Shown here: one piece after another, positions 51,487 through 62,783 of the stretch | Numbering within the stretch: the first letter of the stretch is position 1 | Layout of the letters: every line of letters starts with the position of its first letter | From: Hygrocybe punicea | Lineage: Eukaryota > Basidiomycota > Agaricomycetes > Agaricales > Hygrophoraceae | Reading direction: 5' to 3' | Assembly (NCBI GenBank): GCA_963556145.1 | Contig: OY744471.1 | Span: 2,039,590-2,103,589, forward strand | Length of the DNA stretch: 64,000 nucleotides | The notes under the pieces: generated by a model | What the model was told of the DNA's origin: nothing | Database searches by the model: none | What the model saw: the letters and a program-made list of their open reading frames with translations, nothing else | Made by a program: the position numbers and the translations under genes

Positions 51487-52440
51487 TCAGACCAATTTAA
51501 CATCACTGGATGAACCCTCCTTTCCTTCCACTACAATTCTGTCCAGCACATCCCCCTGAATGCAATTGTGAACAGCTTGCCTGTGCAAGGCCCCCTGGAG
51601 TTCCTGATGGAGTGTGGGTATTTGCCAGTCTTGCCATGGATCTTTGGCAGCTTTGATGGTACTTTTGTCACCCAGCATGATGTCCATCATTTCCATTGGG
51701 TTTTCTAAGAAGATTTGAAGGAAATGCAGCATGTAGATGCCACAATTGTCAAAATTCAGCTGTCGAGGTACCTGAAAAGAAAGGTTCAATTCAGTCACAA
51801 CACTGACATTAGACATTGTTCACCATGGGGGTGACTCTCTTGATATGTGCCAGCTTTTTCACCTGTCTGGTGTTCATCGCAATGCCGGCCAGCCATGCAT
51901 GCACCAGGGATATATCTTTATGATGGTTCTCCAGGGGCAGTGAATTGAGAACAAATGTTACGCTAATCGAAGATGAGTAAGTTCAAGGCAAAGCTAAAAT
52001 GGATAATTACGTGTGCAGTCCATCAGGAGGATTTTGTGACAAACATGCACCAGGATTTGTCATGATAATCAAATACCAGTGGTCACTGATTGTGATGTGA
52101 GATGTTGCCTTCATGAAAGCTGACTGCACTCACCCAGTGGGAACAGGAAAGACCAAGTATCGGAGCGAAAATATGTTGATTGCCTTCATCCACCTCTTCA
52201 AACTCTTCACACCGTTCTTCCTGTGTCCAGATTCAGAGGAAATTAAGTTATATGAACCACCAAGTAATGTGTACCTCAATTTCTCCATGAAAAAAGTAAT
52301 GAATATGTGTATGTTTTCTGGCAAATCCGGCTGATGGATTGCTGCTTTCTGCAGAGCATAGCTGAAACAGGGAATAAGCTACTGCACTGGAGGGTTGAAA
52401 TATACTTACTGGGTACCAAAATTAATCAGTTTGTCATCTA
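51487..52440 (-). pseudogene. Ulp1-like (C48) cysteine protease fragment of a transposon
   Basis: The left end holds RQLNFDNCGIYMLHFLQIFL with the catalytic Cys context of Ulp1 proteases; upstream exons hold SDHWYLIIMTNPGACLSQNP (catalytic His), MKAINIFSLRYLVFPVPTG and EKDWLDDKLINFGTQ, the usual Ulp1 entry motif. It is split by apparent introns (for example about 52415-52360) and stops, on the same strand as and just upstream of the KDZ gene. Ulp1 domains are common companions of fungal cut-and-paste transposons. Its N terminus is cut by the inverted retrotransposon fragment at about 52450, so it is probably not functional. Confidence 0.6.
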
Positions 52441-52463
52441 GCCAATCCTTTTCCAAATGTTGA

Positions 52464-52680
52464 TATGAAATGTGCAATGGTAACAAATTTACGTTCATAG
52501 CGTTTCCATCTGGTAAGTGTCTTGATCTCTTTTTGTTTCCAAAGGCATGTCAGAGTTGAGAGATCTCTGAGGATGTAACGTGTTTCTTTGTAAGCAGCAT
52601 CATAGTACTTCAAGAAGTCTGCTTCTAATTTGGTCCAGTCAGATCTCATGAAGCTATCCAGGATGGCTTGAAGCCAAGAA
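52464..52680 (-). pseudogene. Inverted Ty3 gag fragment
   Basis: On the minus strand: LDSFMRSDWTKLEADFLKYY, DAAYKETRYILRDLSTL and EIKTLTRWKRYERKFVTIAH, a typical Gag capsid segment. The plus strand picks up immediately to the right with KKISTDEKAAYFWSGINKHL, exactly the next part of Gag. The two pieces fit end to end if this roughly 220 bp is flipped, so the 5' part of the retrotransposon has been inverted. Confidence 0.65.
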
Positions 52681-53811
52681 GAAGATTTCCACAGATGAAA
52701 AAGCTGCATACTTTTGGTCTGGAATTAACAAGCATTTACATCATCGCATTGAGCTCAGACTCAGCTCTGGCTCAACTCCCCTAGATGTAACCAAGCCATT
52801 CCCAATGGACAAAGTCATCAAGGTTGCAGAAATCCTATTTGAACGCAATTGATTTGACATCAATCTGGCAGATTCTGATGATGAAATTCCTGATAGAGAC
52901 AGGGATGATGATTCAGATTCTTCCAGTGATGAATCATCAGATGATGAAAGTGATTCTGATTACAATGAAAGATACAAGAAGAAGAAGTTGGAAAAGAAGA
53001 AGAAGAGTCACAGATATAAAGTGGATTCTGAAGATGAAACCCCCAAGAAAGCTCCCAAGAAGGATGTTGATAGGAAGGATACCTTCAAGAAAGGGCCAGA
53101 GAAGAAGACCAAATCTGTACAAGATGAGGTTGAAGCCATAATCAAACAAATGGGAAACCTATCACTGGATGATCAGCGTTATGGACTAGCTTATTATAAG
53201 GCAATTAAGCTAGACCCAGATGTTGCCCATTGTGTCAAAGCACCCCTCCTACACCAACCAAGACCCCTTCCAAAGCCCCCTGGAATCCTTCAGAATCAAA
53301 TACCTAGCAAAGCACCATTCACTGCAAACATTGGAGCACATGAACCCATCACCTGTTTTGGATGTGGTATGAAAGGACATGGACTCCAGATATGCCCCAA
53401 GATAAATGAACTTATTCAGTCAGGAACTCTCATTAGAGATCCCCTTGGGAAACTAGTCAAGAGTGATGGATCCCTCATACGCCGCCACATGGGTGAAACA
53501 ATAATTCACGCTCTAGAATGGAATGCTTCAGAAGCATTGCAGACCAACTTCAAGACCCATTCTCTGATTACTATCAGTCAGATGCTGAAGAAGATATGGA
53601 TGCATTCTATACACCTGCCACTTATGTTGGACACAATGGTATAGAAGATTTTCAGATTATGGCTGCTGACAGAGGCCAGCACAAGATTACTTCTGCCAGA
53701 AAAGAAGCATTTGATGGAGTTTACCCACCTGCTAGACAGAGGAACAAGGACAAAGAAAACCTTAAACCAAGATCTACAGGCACTACTGCCAAACCTGCTT
53801 CAAACATCAGC
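52680..53811 (+). pseudogene. Ty3 Gag, C-terminal part with zinc knuckle
   Basis: Capsid end (KAAYFWSGINKHLHHRIEL), an acidic Asp/Ser stretch, a Lys-rich stretch and the CCHC knuckle CFGCGMKGHGLQIC (C-X2-C-X4-H-X4-C, about 53351-53395), then the linker IRDPLGKLVKSDGSLIRRH. A TGA breaks ERN*FDIN at about 52850. Phase changes near 53500: DQLQDPFSDYYQSDAEEDMD continues in another frame. The frame is cut at 53812 by the inserted Pack-type element. Confidence 0.75.
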
Positions 53812-54284
53812 AAAACAGTCGTTTTGGTATAGAGTGATATAGATACCTGTCAAAACCATAGTAATCCATAGACGCTTATAGACAACCCCGATTTGTATAG
53901 TGTTGTATAGATCTGGATAGAATGCCTGTCACTCTATGTAGCAGAGGATAGACAACCTCTCCTTCTACACAGGTACTGTCCTGCCCAGTCCTACACACAG
54001 TTGCTAGATACTTCATATATACTACAATATAGCCTCAAAATGTTAATAACCGTCAACTTTGTGAAATTCTTCTAAGTCCAACATTTGTCCCTGTTTGGTA
54101 CGGTTCATTCCCTGCCATCATCTCCCTAGCCAGCCAGCAGCGCGAGAGGCCAGACACATGGCAACGGCGAGGACAACGAGCAAGATGGAGTGAACAATAG
54201 GACCAGGATTCTAGCTGAGGTATGTTATTTTTTATCATTTACTATTCTATTTTACAAGAACTCACCCCGATAAAGATATCACAA

Positions 54285-54985
54285 AAAGGAGGGGGTGTTG
54301 CTGCGCTACCCCAGCTCAACCTCGTTCACAAAAGACCCCACAGCCCTCCTCCGAGCCCCTCCCATGTCCAGGTGCAGAACGTTCGAGTCCAAACTCGAAC
54401 TTTCCACCAAAATAGGTAATTTCTTTTCTTTTGTTAATTTGACACCCTTGCTTTTGCTGTCCCAGCCCAACCACATCCCCGAACGACTCCATGGCCCTCC
54501 TCTGAGCTTCTCCCACCTCCCGTTCGAGCCTAAATTCAAATGTTTGCCCCAAACAAGTAATTTTTTTTCTTTTGTTAATTTATCTATCTAACTCCCTCCC
54601 TCCACTCCCCTGGCCCAACTACATCCCCAAATGACCCCATGGCCCCCCTCTTGCCCTGCCATGGCGCAACGTTCGAACTCAAACTCAAACTCGGACATTG
54701 CACCAAAAAAGGTAATCGTCTTTTTATTCTTCCTTTGGTCCCTCCAACCCACCTCCCTTTACTGCCCTGGCCCAGCCGCATCCCCAAACACTCCACAGCC
54801 CCCTTCTGAGCCCCTCCTGCCTGGCATGGCAGAATGTTCGAGCCCAAACTCGAACGTTCCGCCAAAAGAGGTAATGTCTTTTTTTGCTACTTTTGGTTCC
54901 GCTGCCTCATCTCCGTGCACTTCCCTAGCCCCACCACCCTCAAGCAACCCTAAGGCCCTCCTCAGAAACTCTCCCACCTCCTGAA
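54285..54985. repeat. Tandem repeat, about 165-180 bp unit, four copies
   Basis: Units repeat the series: ctggcccagccgcatcccc-like, then actccatggcccncctc, then a segment like cgttcgaactcaaactcg, then accaaaanaggtaatntcttttt. Copies start near 54300, 54465, 54610 and 54765, with a degenerate one near 54910. Pyrimidine-rich; each unit contains a splice-donor-like aggtaat. Confidence 0.6.
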
Positions 54986-54999
54986 TGGGAGTGTGCTGT

Positions 55000-55445
55000 G
55001 TGCCGCGGAACGCCGGTTGCGCCCATTTGCTTGCGGCGTAGGTGACTGTCAGCGACGGTACAAGAATATGAACGGATTGTGGTACCATTATCAGCATTCG
55101 GGCGAACATGGCGCTCACGGGCCCTGCTTGCTAGCGGATTGCACGACTGTCTGAGTGGGGGAAAGAGTGATGTCCCGGTTGGGGGGAGCACACAGAGTTC
55201 CCGGCATGCGAGCAGGCAGGGAAGTCACGATCACATCGGGATATCGACACCTGTGCTGCAACAGCAACCCCAGCTCCAACCTCAGCCCCAGCAGCCCCAG
55301 CCCCAGCCACCCCAATATAGCCAGCCGCCGCCGCAGACCTATGCGTATACGGCCCAACAGCAAGCGCAACTAGCTTACCAGCAACAGTATGCGCAACACC
55401 AATGGGCGCAGTATCAGCAGCAGCAGGCGCAGGCACACACGCTCA
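55000..55445 (+). pseudogene. Captured C2H2 zinc-finger (Sfp1-like) fragment with Gln-rich tail
   Basis: From about 55020 the frame RPFACGVGDCQRRYKNMNGL / WYHYQHSGEHGAHG contains one C2H2 finger (C-X4-C-X12-H-X5-H) of the kind found in Sfp1-like fungal regulators. It is followed by LLASGLHDCL and, in the same direction, a Gln/Pro run (LQQQPQLQPQPQQPQPQPPQ, YTAQQQAQLAYQQQ) to about 55440. There is no start and no other finger; it is a partial copy of a host gene inside the inserted element. The intact gene should exist elsewhere in the genome. Confidence 0.6.
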
Positions 55446-55865
55446 AATTTCGAATATGGGGATGTACATGTCGGGGATGGAGTTCAACATGGCTGATGGT
55501 TGAAATGATCTGACAGGAGGAAGGGATCGTGATTTCTGGTACTTCGGACAACCACATTCACCTCACATTCATTGCGGTCCTCGTTCGTTTCGTCCGCGGC
55601 CGTGTGGTCGCCGGTCTCAAAAGTATAAAGTATACATACGCTAACATATCTATTTGTCTATGTTGCCTCAGCTTCCACCTGGGTCTTCTCCGTGGTTGGG
55701 CCGTCGTCGGGATTGACCGACAATCACTCGTGTCTGCCGCCCTCGCCTGCGGTATAGATTCTGTCTTGATCTCTTGTTGTCTTGCACCTTTGTCTCGCTC
55801 GACATACACTATCGGCTTGGTTATCCTCCACATTCATACTGATTCTGAAAACAAAAATCTCTATG

Positions 55866-56180
55866 TCTAGCACAAGTCAAATCAGACCTCGAGACTCTGC
55901 TTGATCGCCTCCACATCCTTCTCATTGGCCCAGGCCTCGGACGAGAACAATACATGCAACATTATGCGGACCTTGCCCTCTGCCTCGCACCCACGGCCTG
56001 TTTGTCGTCCTGGACGCCGACACCCTCTTGATATTGGAACAGTTTATCACGCCATGGTCCTGTAAGTTCTTTACCATCACGACCGCCAAAATTTTGTGTT
56101 CACTTCAAAGCAGGTCCTCACACGTTTACAAGCTCGCACAAGGCGCCGTCACGCTCTCGCGTCGTGCCTGACTCAGAGGC
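55866..56180 (+). pseudogene. Captured NAD(P)HX dehydratase fragment
   Basis: The frame from about 55870 reads [20 protein letters not shown] / [16 protein letters not shown], the GPGLGR motif block of the ATP-dependent NAD(P)H-hydrate dehydratase (YjeF-C/Carkd) family; [15 protein letters not shown] follows in a shifted phase. The rest of the enzyme is missing. It is in the same orientation as the zinc-finger fragment and next to the subterminal repeats of the inserted element. Confidence 0.6.
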
Positions 56181-56540
56181 AGTCAAATTCACTGACTCAC
56201 GAAATCCCACTCGTGCTGAACCAGAGCCGGGGTTAGCATATGTTTGTAGTAGTAGATCAATACAATTATTTTTTCTTTTCTTTTATATGACAACGAAAGA
56301 ATATAAAATATAAAATAAGTGCCCTGGCTACATTCTAGATGTGACTATGTAGGACTATACAGATAATTGACTAGTCTATACAGCTCGGTACAGGTGAGAC
56401 AGCCAGCTGCATAGACTCGCATAGATTTTGCATGGGACTATACAGATTTAGACATATAAAGAAGTAGTCTATGACTCTATGACTCTATGGATGTCTGCAC
56501 AGCACGTGGCAGACCTGTACCGCTAACGGTTGTTTTGCTG

Positions 56541-57536
56541 ATGAAGCAGAATCTCAATCAGGAAAATGTTCCTGCACCAGCCAACATTCCTAAAGGAAAT
56601 CCACCTACTCGCATTGAATAAATTCACCAAATGCAACCCATTCCATTTGATATCAGAGTACCTAGGACTGTACAACCCCCAGTTGCCAATGGAGACATTG
56701 AAATGCAGGACATTACAAACAAGTCTCACACTTCTAAAGCAACTCCTGACAAGTCAATTCCACGTCCCAAGTTACCACTCAGGCAGTCAGAACTATCATC
56801 TAACATGGGAGATACCCAGGTTATCAACCAGATCCTTGATACCCCAGTTACTCTTCAAGTTAGGGAAGTTCTAGCTTCATCCAAAGATTTATCAGATCAG
56901 CTTACAGAGATGCTGAAGAGAAAGAATCCCAAGGTCTCTGTAGTTGCAAGCACATATGCCCCAAGACAACATGGAATATTAATCAAGCTGGAATGTGATA
57001 ATTATCCTATCACTGCCATTATTGACACAGGATCCCAGCTCAATGTTGTTAACAAAGAAATTTGGAAGGCAAGAATATGCAGACCAGTTGATTTAGGAAA
57101 AAGTCTTACCATGAATGATGCTAATGGAGGAGTAGGAACCCTCAAAGGTCTAGTACCAAATGTCCCATTGACATGTGGAGGTGTTCTTACTTATGCAGAT
57201 CTATTCATTGGTGAGTCTGTACCATTCGATTTACTTCTTGGAAGACCCTGGCAAAGGGGAAATTTTGTCACTATTGATGAACGGATTGAAGGAACATATC
57301 TAGTTTTTAAAGATGCCTCAGACTCTGGAGCCAAGTTTGGAATAATGGTCACAGCTGACCATTATCCTGCTCCTCAAAGACATGACCAGATTTTCACAAT
57401 TACTGCATCTGAAAATAATTCTTCATGCAATAGTGCTACTCCTAGCACCAGTTCAGATTGCATACCACCCAGATTTAGGAGGTACCCCATTCCGGAACCC
57501 CTGGATTCAGCAGAATTATCTTCCAGTGAAGAATGA
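56541..57536 (+). pseudogene. Ty3 aspartic protease region
   Basis: After NIPKGNPPTRIE*IHQMQPIP the open frame 56631-57536 has YPITAIIDTGSQLNVVNKEI (active-site DTG) and VPFDLLLGRPWQRGNFVTI, the retropepsin fold of this Gypsy family. Upstream VREVLASSKDLSDQLTEML is part of the Gag-PR linker. The 57536 TGA is in frame with the following spacer, so it is a nonsense change, not the true end. Confidence 0.75.
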
Positions 57537-60500
57537 AATTGTCAAAACCCAGAAGAGGATAACCTGGAATTTAATATGTCCTTGGGAGACAATCCAGATT
57601 TAATTAACCCTCATGGAGATATCCTAGACTTGGACATACCCTGCAGAAGTGACCCAGAAATTGATAAACCCCCTAGGATATCTGATGGACAGGCTCATGA
57701 AGAAGCTCCATTGTCCTCAGGACCAGAATCAAATTCCAAAAGAAATTATTCTTATAAGGATATAGTGGAATTAGTTTTGGAGAACAATGGACAACAAGCA
57801 GATAAAAGTACAGGTCCAGAGGAGACTACCACAGAATCCTCTGGCATGCAAAGGAACCCCCCCCAATTTTTAATCAATGAAATTCCACTTCCCCACGCTG
57901 TAGATTGGATCCACACTGAGTGGAACCCAAATGCAGCCCAGACGATCATTGCTGCGCTTGGCGATCAAATAGAAGACCGACCCCAATCAGCCTGTTTCCT
58001 TTTTGCATCACCTCTCAGATATCGACTCCCCCCCAAGCAGGATCGCTTTGGGACTCCATTCGAACATGGGGTCCTCTTAAATACAATGCTGGCCACCATG
58101 GATTCATCCGGTGCCCCTTCTTTGTTAAGGATGGGGCACCTCATTTTTCAATTTTATCCTGTATCACCACCCCCTTCGTATTCCACATCGGACGACTCTA
58201 CTTCAGAATCTACATTACATTTATCACCTTTATCATCTATGTTTTATCCACGTCCATTATTTCCACCACTCTTCCCAGTCCACACGTCTGCCGCATCACT
58301 GTCATCACTGCCCCCTTGTCCCTCTTCATGTACTCTTTCATTTCATGCATCAACACTGGCCATCAATGACCGTATCGATGGTGACGACCAGAGCAAGTAT
58401 GTGGACAATGAATGGAACTGTGACAATTCCATTGAAGGATGGGAGTGGGATGGAGACGCCGTGAGTAGCTATACCAATACTCTCAGAGAATGTTCACCAC
58501 CCCCTCGCAAGATGAATCAATCAGACTCGGATGATGAACGATTCACCCCGGCGGCAAACATCACCATCGCTGAGGCCCCATTGGCCACTTTATTCACCAT
58601 TCAATCTGCTACAGGACCATTTTTAAGCCCTCCCTCGAATAATCCCCCCAGTCACGAACGACCGGCATCATATGCCAGTACCCACCTTGAGCAACCCCCT
58701 GAAGCTGCCCTCATGCATAACCTCGTTGCACAAATAGTGCCATCCGTCAACATGGACCTCCCCGACTTTGACAACGACTTACGCGATTACACCACAGCCA
58801 AATTGCGATCACACACGATATCGGTACGTATTGATCGAGACCCATCTTTAGCTCTCGTTAATAATGATATGGAGGCACAGGAGCTACCTGCCCCCTCACG
58901 TTTCCTTGTGACATCAAATATCTGTATCACACGCCACCCCATTTCAGCAGCATGCGATATTCCCCCCATGCTGCCTAGCCTCATCTATCCTGAACAGGAA
59001 CCACCCCCGAAACCCCTCCTCAATGGACCCTGGTTCCCTCAAGACCTCCACTCCTCATTTCAGTCACCCCCTCCTTCTCCTTCCCCATCTTTCTTTCGAA
59101 ATCCCTATGCCACCCCTTCACCCATAGTGTCACCCATGTATTCTCCAGTATTAAATCCTATTAGTCCAGATTGTGAACCCTTTGAAGAATCCCCTTCTAC
59201 TGTTTATGAAGTCCACCCAAATGCTGATCCTAGTGATCTAGCCAATGTAAATTATCTGGAATACCTTGTACACCCATCTTCCTCTACCAATGATGACAGC
59301 TCTTCCTTGTACATGGATCAGGAAGACTCAGCTGAAGAAGACAGTGTCTCCTCAGACACACCCCTCATTCCCAATATTCAAACTCTTAGGCCACCCATTC
59401 CTTGTCCAAATTTGGAGGAGACTGGAGACAGTGACAATAGAATTCAAGGACACCCACCCAGCAGGACCTGGATCAGTCCTGAATCTATTTTTGGATCTTC
59501 AGATGAAGAATATTCAGATTCTTCAGACTCTTCAGATTGTTCAATGGACCTGGAGACAGACTCAGAAGATGAATTGGATATGTTCAGATGGGAGGATGAA
59601 GTGAAGGACCATCCAACAATCAGCCCTAATTCAGGATGAAGTTCTCATTGTGACCCACCTCCCCCAGTTGTATCCACAACTGATGTGGACATCCTCAAAG
59701 CTAGTTCATTAAATCCAATGGCCAAGCCATTCATTCCATCATTATCCATTCACTTTTCAGATGATCCCTGGCCCCCTCCAGAAGGACCAGAGATCACCTC
59801 ATTGTCTGATGAAGATACACAGATTCCTTTTGACAAGGCAAAGTCTTTACATGCCTTGGAGACCAATATTCCTCAAGAGAATAATCCCAGATTATTATCC
59901 CCTATCTCTCTGGAAACCATCCCTGCTCTTAGGTCTAATTTCCCAGAGACCAATCTTCTCTGTCAATTGGAAGCTGAGGTACCCCTTCAATCTTCATCCA
60001 CCCCTATTCAAGTATTCGCTATTACCACTTCAGATCAAGGCCCCTCACAACCTCATGATCATCCACAACCTCGTGACTTAGCTGCAGCACAGATCCTTGC
60101 GCTGAGCCAGACTTCCATACTACTCAGGATGTTCATTTGGGAATTTTTAGTGCAATTTGTGGTGCTATTGTAGAAGGAATTCGTTGTATTGGAGCAAGAC
60201 TTGCTACTCAAGCTTGGAAGTTTCGCATTGACCAGAGACCTGTCAATGATCCAGTTTGTCTCTACTTCTATCGTCAATGCTATCTGTTTCGTTTTCTGGA
60301 CAGAGAAAACAAACTACCTCCTCCATCCAACCCTACTTCTCACAACAAGCCTATTCGTTTTCTGGAATCCAATCCTCTTCTCACTCATGAAGAGATTGAA
60401 TTTCTTCGAAATGCTTCCATGGTATTTTGTTCCAATCGCAGATTTCTACTTGCAGATGCAATTAATGCTGTCCTGGACATGCGCTTTCATCGCTCTGATA

Positions 60501-60577
60501 CCATCAATGCTCTCTTTGATGAAGGATACTTTGACCCACTGGATTTCAGCAAATCCCATCATAGGCCTTCTCAATAA
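57537..60577 (+). pseudogene. Acidic Ser/Pro-rich spacer between PR and RT of Ty3
   Basis: One reading line of about 1,000 residues runs from the protease to the RT: 57576-59639 (Ser/Pro/Asp-rich, e.g. SDEEYSDSSDSSDCSMDLET), a TGA, then 59685-60173, then a phase change to 60137-60577 (ESNPLLTHEEIEFLRNASMV, FHRSDTINALFDEGYFDPLD). No catalytic domain recognised. The hydrophobic frame from 60189 over the same bases is a shadow. Confidence 0.55.
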
Positions 60578-60789
60578 AGGACAACATCCAATTTTGACAA
60601 GTCTGTTTTGTATATTTGAACCAATGATTTTATTTTATATGCTGCTATTTCTATTGATGTACAGAATTTTCTTTTCCTTTACAGAATTGCTATTATGCCT
60701 TTTTCTCACTATAGTTGAACACTTACCCCTAATCTCCATAATCTCCAGAATTGTTGTGTTTTATTTATGCTTTCTTTTAAATCTTTTCT

Positions 60790-62783
60790 TGCAGGACAAT
60801 ACCTTGCAGAGTACCATTACTAGTCCAGAGGATTCAAGTACTGTACAAGCCACTGCAGTCAATGAAGAACAACTCTTTGTTCTGTATGCCACTGTGCATC
60901 ACCAAGAAGAATCAGATAATCCTACTCCTAATTGTTCAGTCAAGAACACCATGATCCACATAGAAGATAAATCAGACTCTGAAAATGAAAATTCCGAAGA
61001 GGCAGATGCTATGCCTTTTCTTCTTGAAATTTCAGATTCAGAGGATGAAGAAGAAGAAGAAGCAGATTATTATTATACCATTGGAGGAAGAAAAGAGACC
61101 TTACCATACAGTGAGGATGACATCCTCATTGTCCCTTCTCAAGACTATGATGTTGAAGGATATCCAAATGTGCTATCAGCTTACAAGAGAGTTGATCAGA
61201 AAGTGCATCCAGTGCAAGGAACATTCCCAGAGACTGCTAGAGTCACAAGGCAGTTTCCCCATGACCCCCTTGCCAATCTCCCTCAATTGCCAACACACCC
61301 TCCAACATTTACCCCTACCCAGAAACTCTCATTGGAACGTTTAGAGTTTCTCAATATCAATCATACAGGATTTTTATGGCCAGAAGAAGAGAAATTATTT
61401 GCTCATGTGATGTTCCTCAATCAAGAATCTATTGCATTTGAAGACAAAGAGAGAGGAACACTCAAGGATTCATATTTCTCCCCATATATCATGCCAGTAA
61501 TCCCACATACCCCATGGGTATATCGGAACATCCCTATCCCCCCAGGAATTAGAGAAAAAGTCATTGAAGTCCTCAAGCTCAAGGTTGAAGCCAATGTATA
61601 TGAAGCCAGTCAATCTTCATATAGATCCAGGTGGTTTTGTGTGTTGAAGAAAGATGGAAAGCTTTGAATTGTCCATGATCTGCAGCCTCTGAACAAAGTT
61701 ACTATCAGAGATGCTGGACTTTTACCCATTATTGATGACTTTGTGGAGCCATTTGCTGGAAGGCAATGCTACGCAGTGTTTGATTTAATGTGGGGATTTG
61801 ATGCTAGGAAAGTCCATCCAGATTCACGTGATATGACTGCATTTTGGTCACCCCTTGGATCACTTCGCCTTACATCACTGCCCACTGGATTCACCAATTC
61901 ACCTGCTAAATTCCAGAGATGCATGACTTTTGTTCTTCAAGATGAAATGCCTGAGATAGCCAATATCTTTGTTGATGATTGCTCTATCAAAGGACCAGTT
62001 TCAAATTACCTGGACACAGAAGGAAAACGAGAAGTGCTCACAGACAACCCAGGAATCGGGAGATTCATCTGGGAACATGCTTGTGATGTACATCACATAA
62101 TGCACAGAATTAAACGTGCTGGAGCTACTTTTTCAGCCAAGAAGACACAGATTTGCAGACAAGAAGCTATTATAGTCGGACAGAAGTGTACTTCAGCAGG
62201 ACGCATTCCTGAAGATGACAAAGTTTCAAAAGTTCTTAGTTGGCCACCACTCAAGACTCCCAGAGATGTCAGAGGATTTTTGGGACTCTGTGGCACAGTT
62301 CATGTTTGGATTCAAGATTATTCCCTTCTTGCAAGACCCCTCACAGAATTAGTTCACAAAGGAGCAGAGTTCATTTGGGATGAAAGGAGACAAGCAGCCT
62401 TTGATACTCTGAAGCAAAGAGTATCATCAGCTCCTGCTTTCAATCCCATTGACTATCATTCAGACAACCCCGTCTTTTTATCAGTTGATAGCAGTGCTAT
62501 CGCTGCAGGATTTATTCTTTCACAGATTGATGACAATGGAAGACGCCGTCCAGCTCGTTATGGATCATTACCCATGAATGAAAGAGAGTCCAGATATTCC
62601 CAGCCTAAATTGGAATTATATGGACTCTATCGTGCATTACGTCACTGGCGAATTCATCTTATTGGAGTGAAGAATTTGCATGTTGAAGTTGATGCTAAAT
62701 ACATCAGAGGCATGCTTAATGAACCTGACCTCCAACCCAATGCCGCAATCAACAGATGGATTCAGGGAATCCTTCTTATTTAA
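60790..62783 (+). pseudogene. Ty3 reverse transcriptase and RNase H
   Basis: Acidic linker, then HPPTFTPTQKLSLERLEFLN and YRSRWFCVLKKDGKL*IVHD, where a stop (TGA at 61665) replaces the usual Arg. RT blocks follow: QCYAVFDLMWGFDARK (first Asp), SLPTGFTNSPAKFQRCM, IANIFVDDCSIKGP (FVDD in place of YxDD). The connection and RNase H follow: VFLSVDSSAIAAGFILSQ, YSQPKLELYGLYRALRHWR, LHVEVDAKYIRGML. The frame is lost after RWIQGILLI at 62783. Confidence 0.8.

Larger units (their letters stand above)
53812..56540. mobile_element. Pack-type element with captured host gene pieces, inserted in Ty3
   Basis: The inserted block interrupts the Gag-protease line. Its ends are short inverted repeats (CAGCAAAACA at 53812 and TGTTTTGCTG at 56531-56540), possibly extending outward a few bases. 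Both ends carry many subterminal ctatag/tatagt motifs. Inside are tandem repeats of about 165-180 bp (54285-54985), a C2H2 zinc-finger plus Gln-rich fragment and an NAD(P)HX dehydratase fragment. No transposase found. The target duplication is unclear (AT at most), so the superfamily is open. Confidence 0.6.

Noticed and set aside
56090..56540. Many tatag/ctata repeats suggesting a promoter array
   Set aside because: They occur at both ends of the inserted element and are better explained as subterminal transposon repeats.
60189..60780. Hydrophobic N-terminal half of a 492-codon frame, looking like a membrane protein
   Set aside because: The real coding phase over these bases is 60137-60577. 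The hydrophobic run is its out-of-phase reading fused to the true RT frame downstream.
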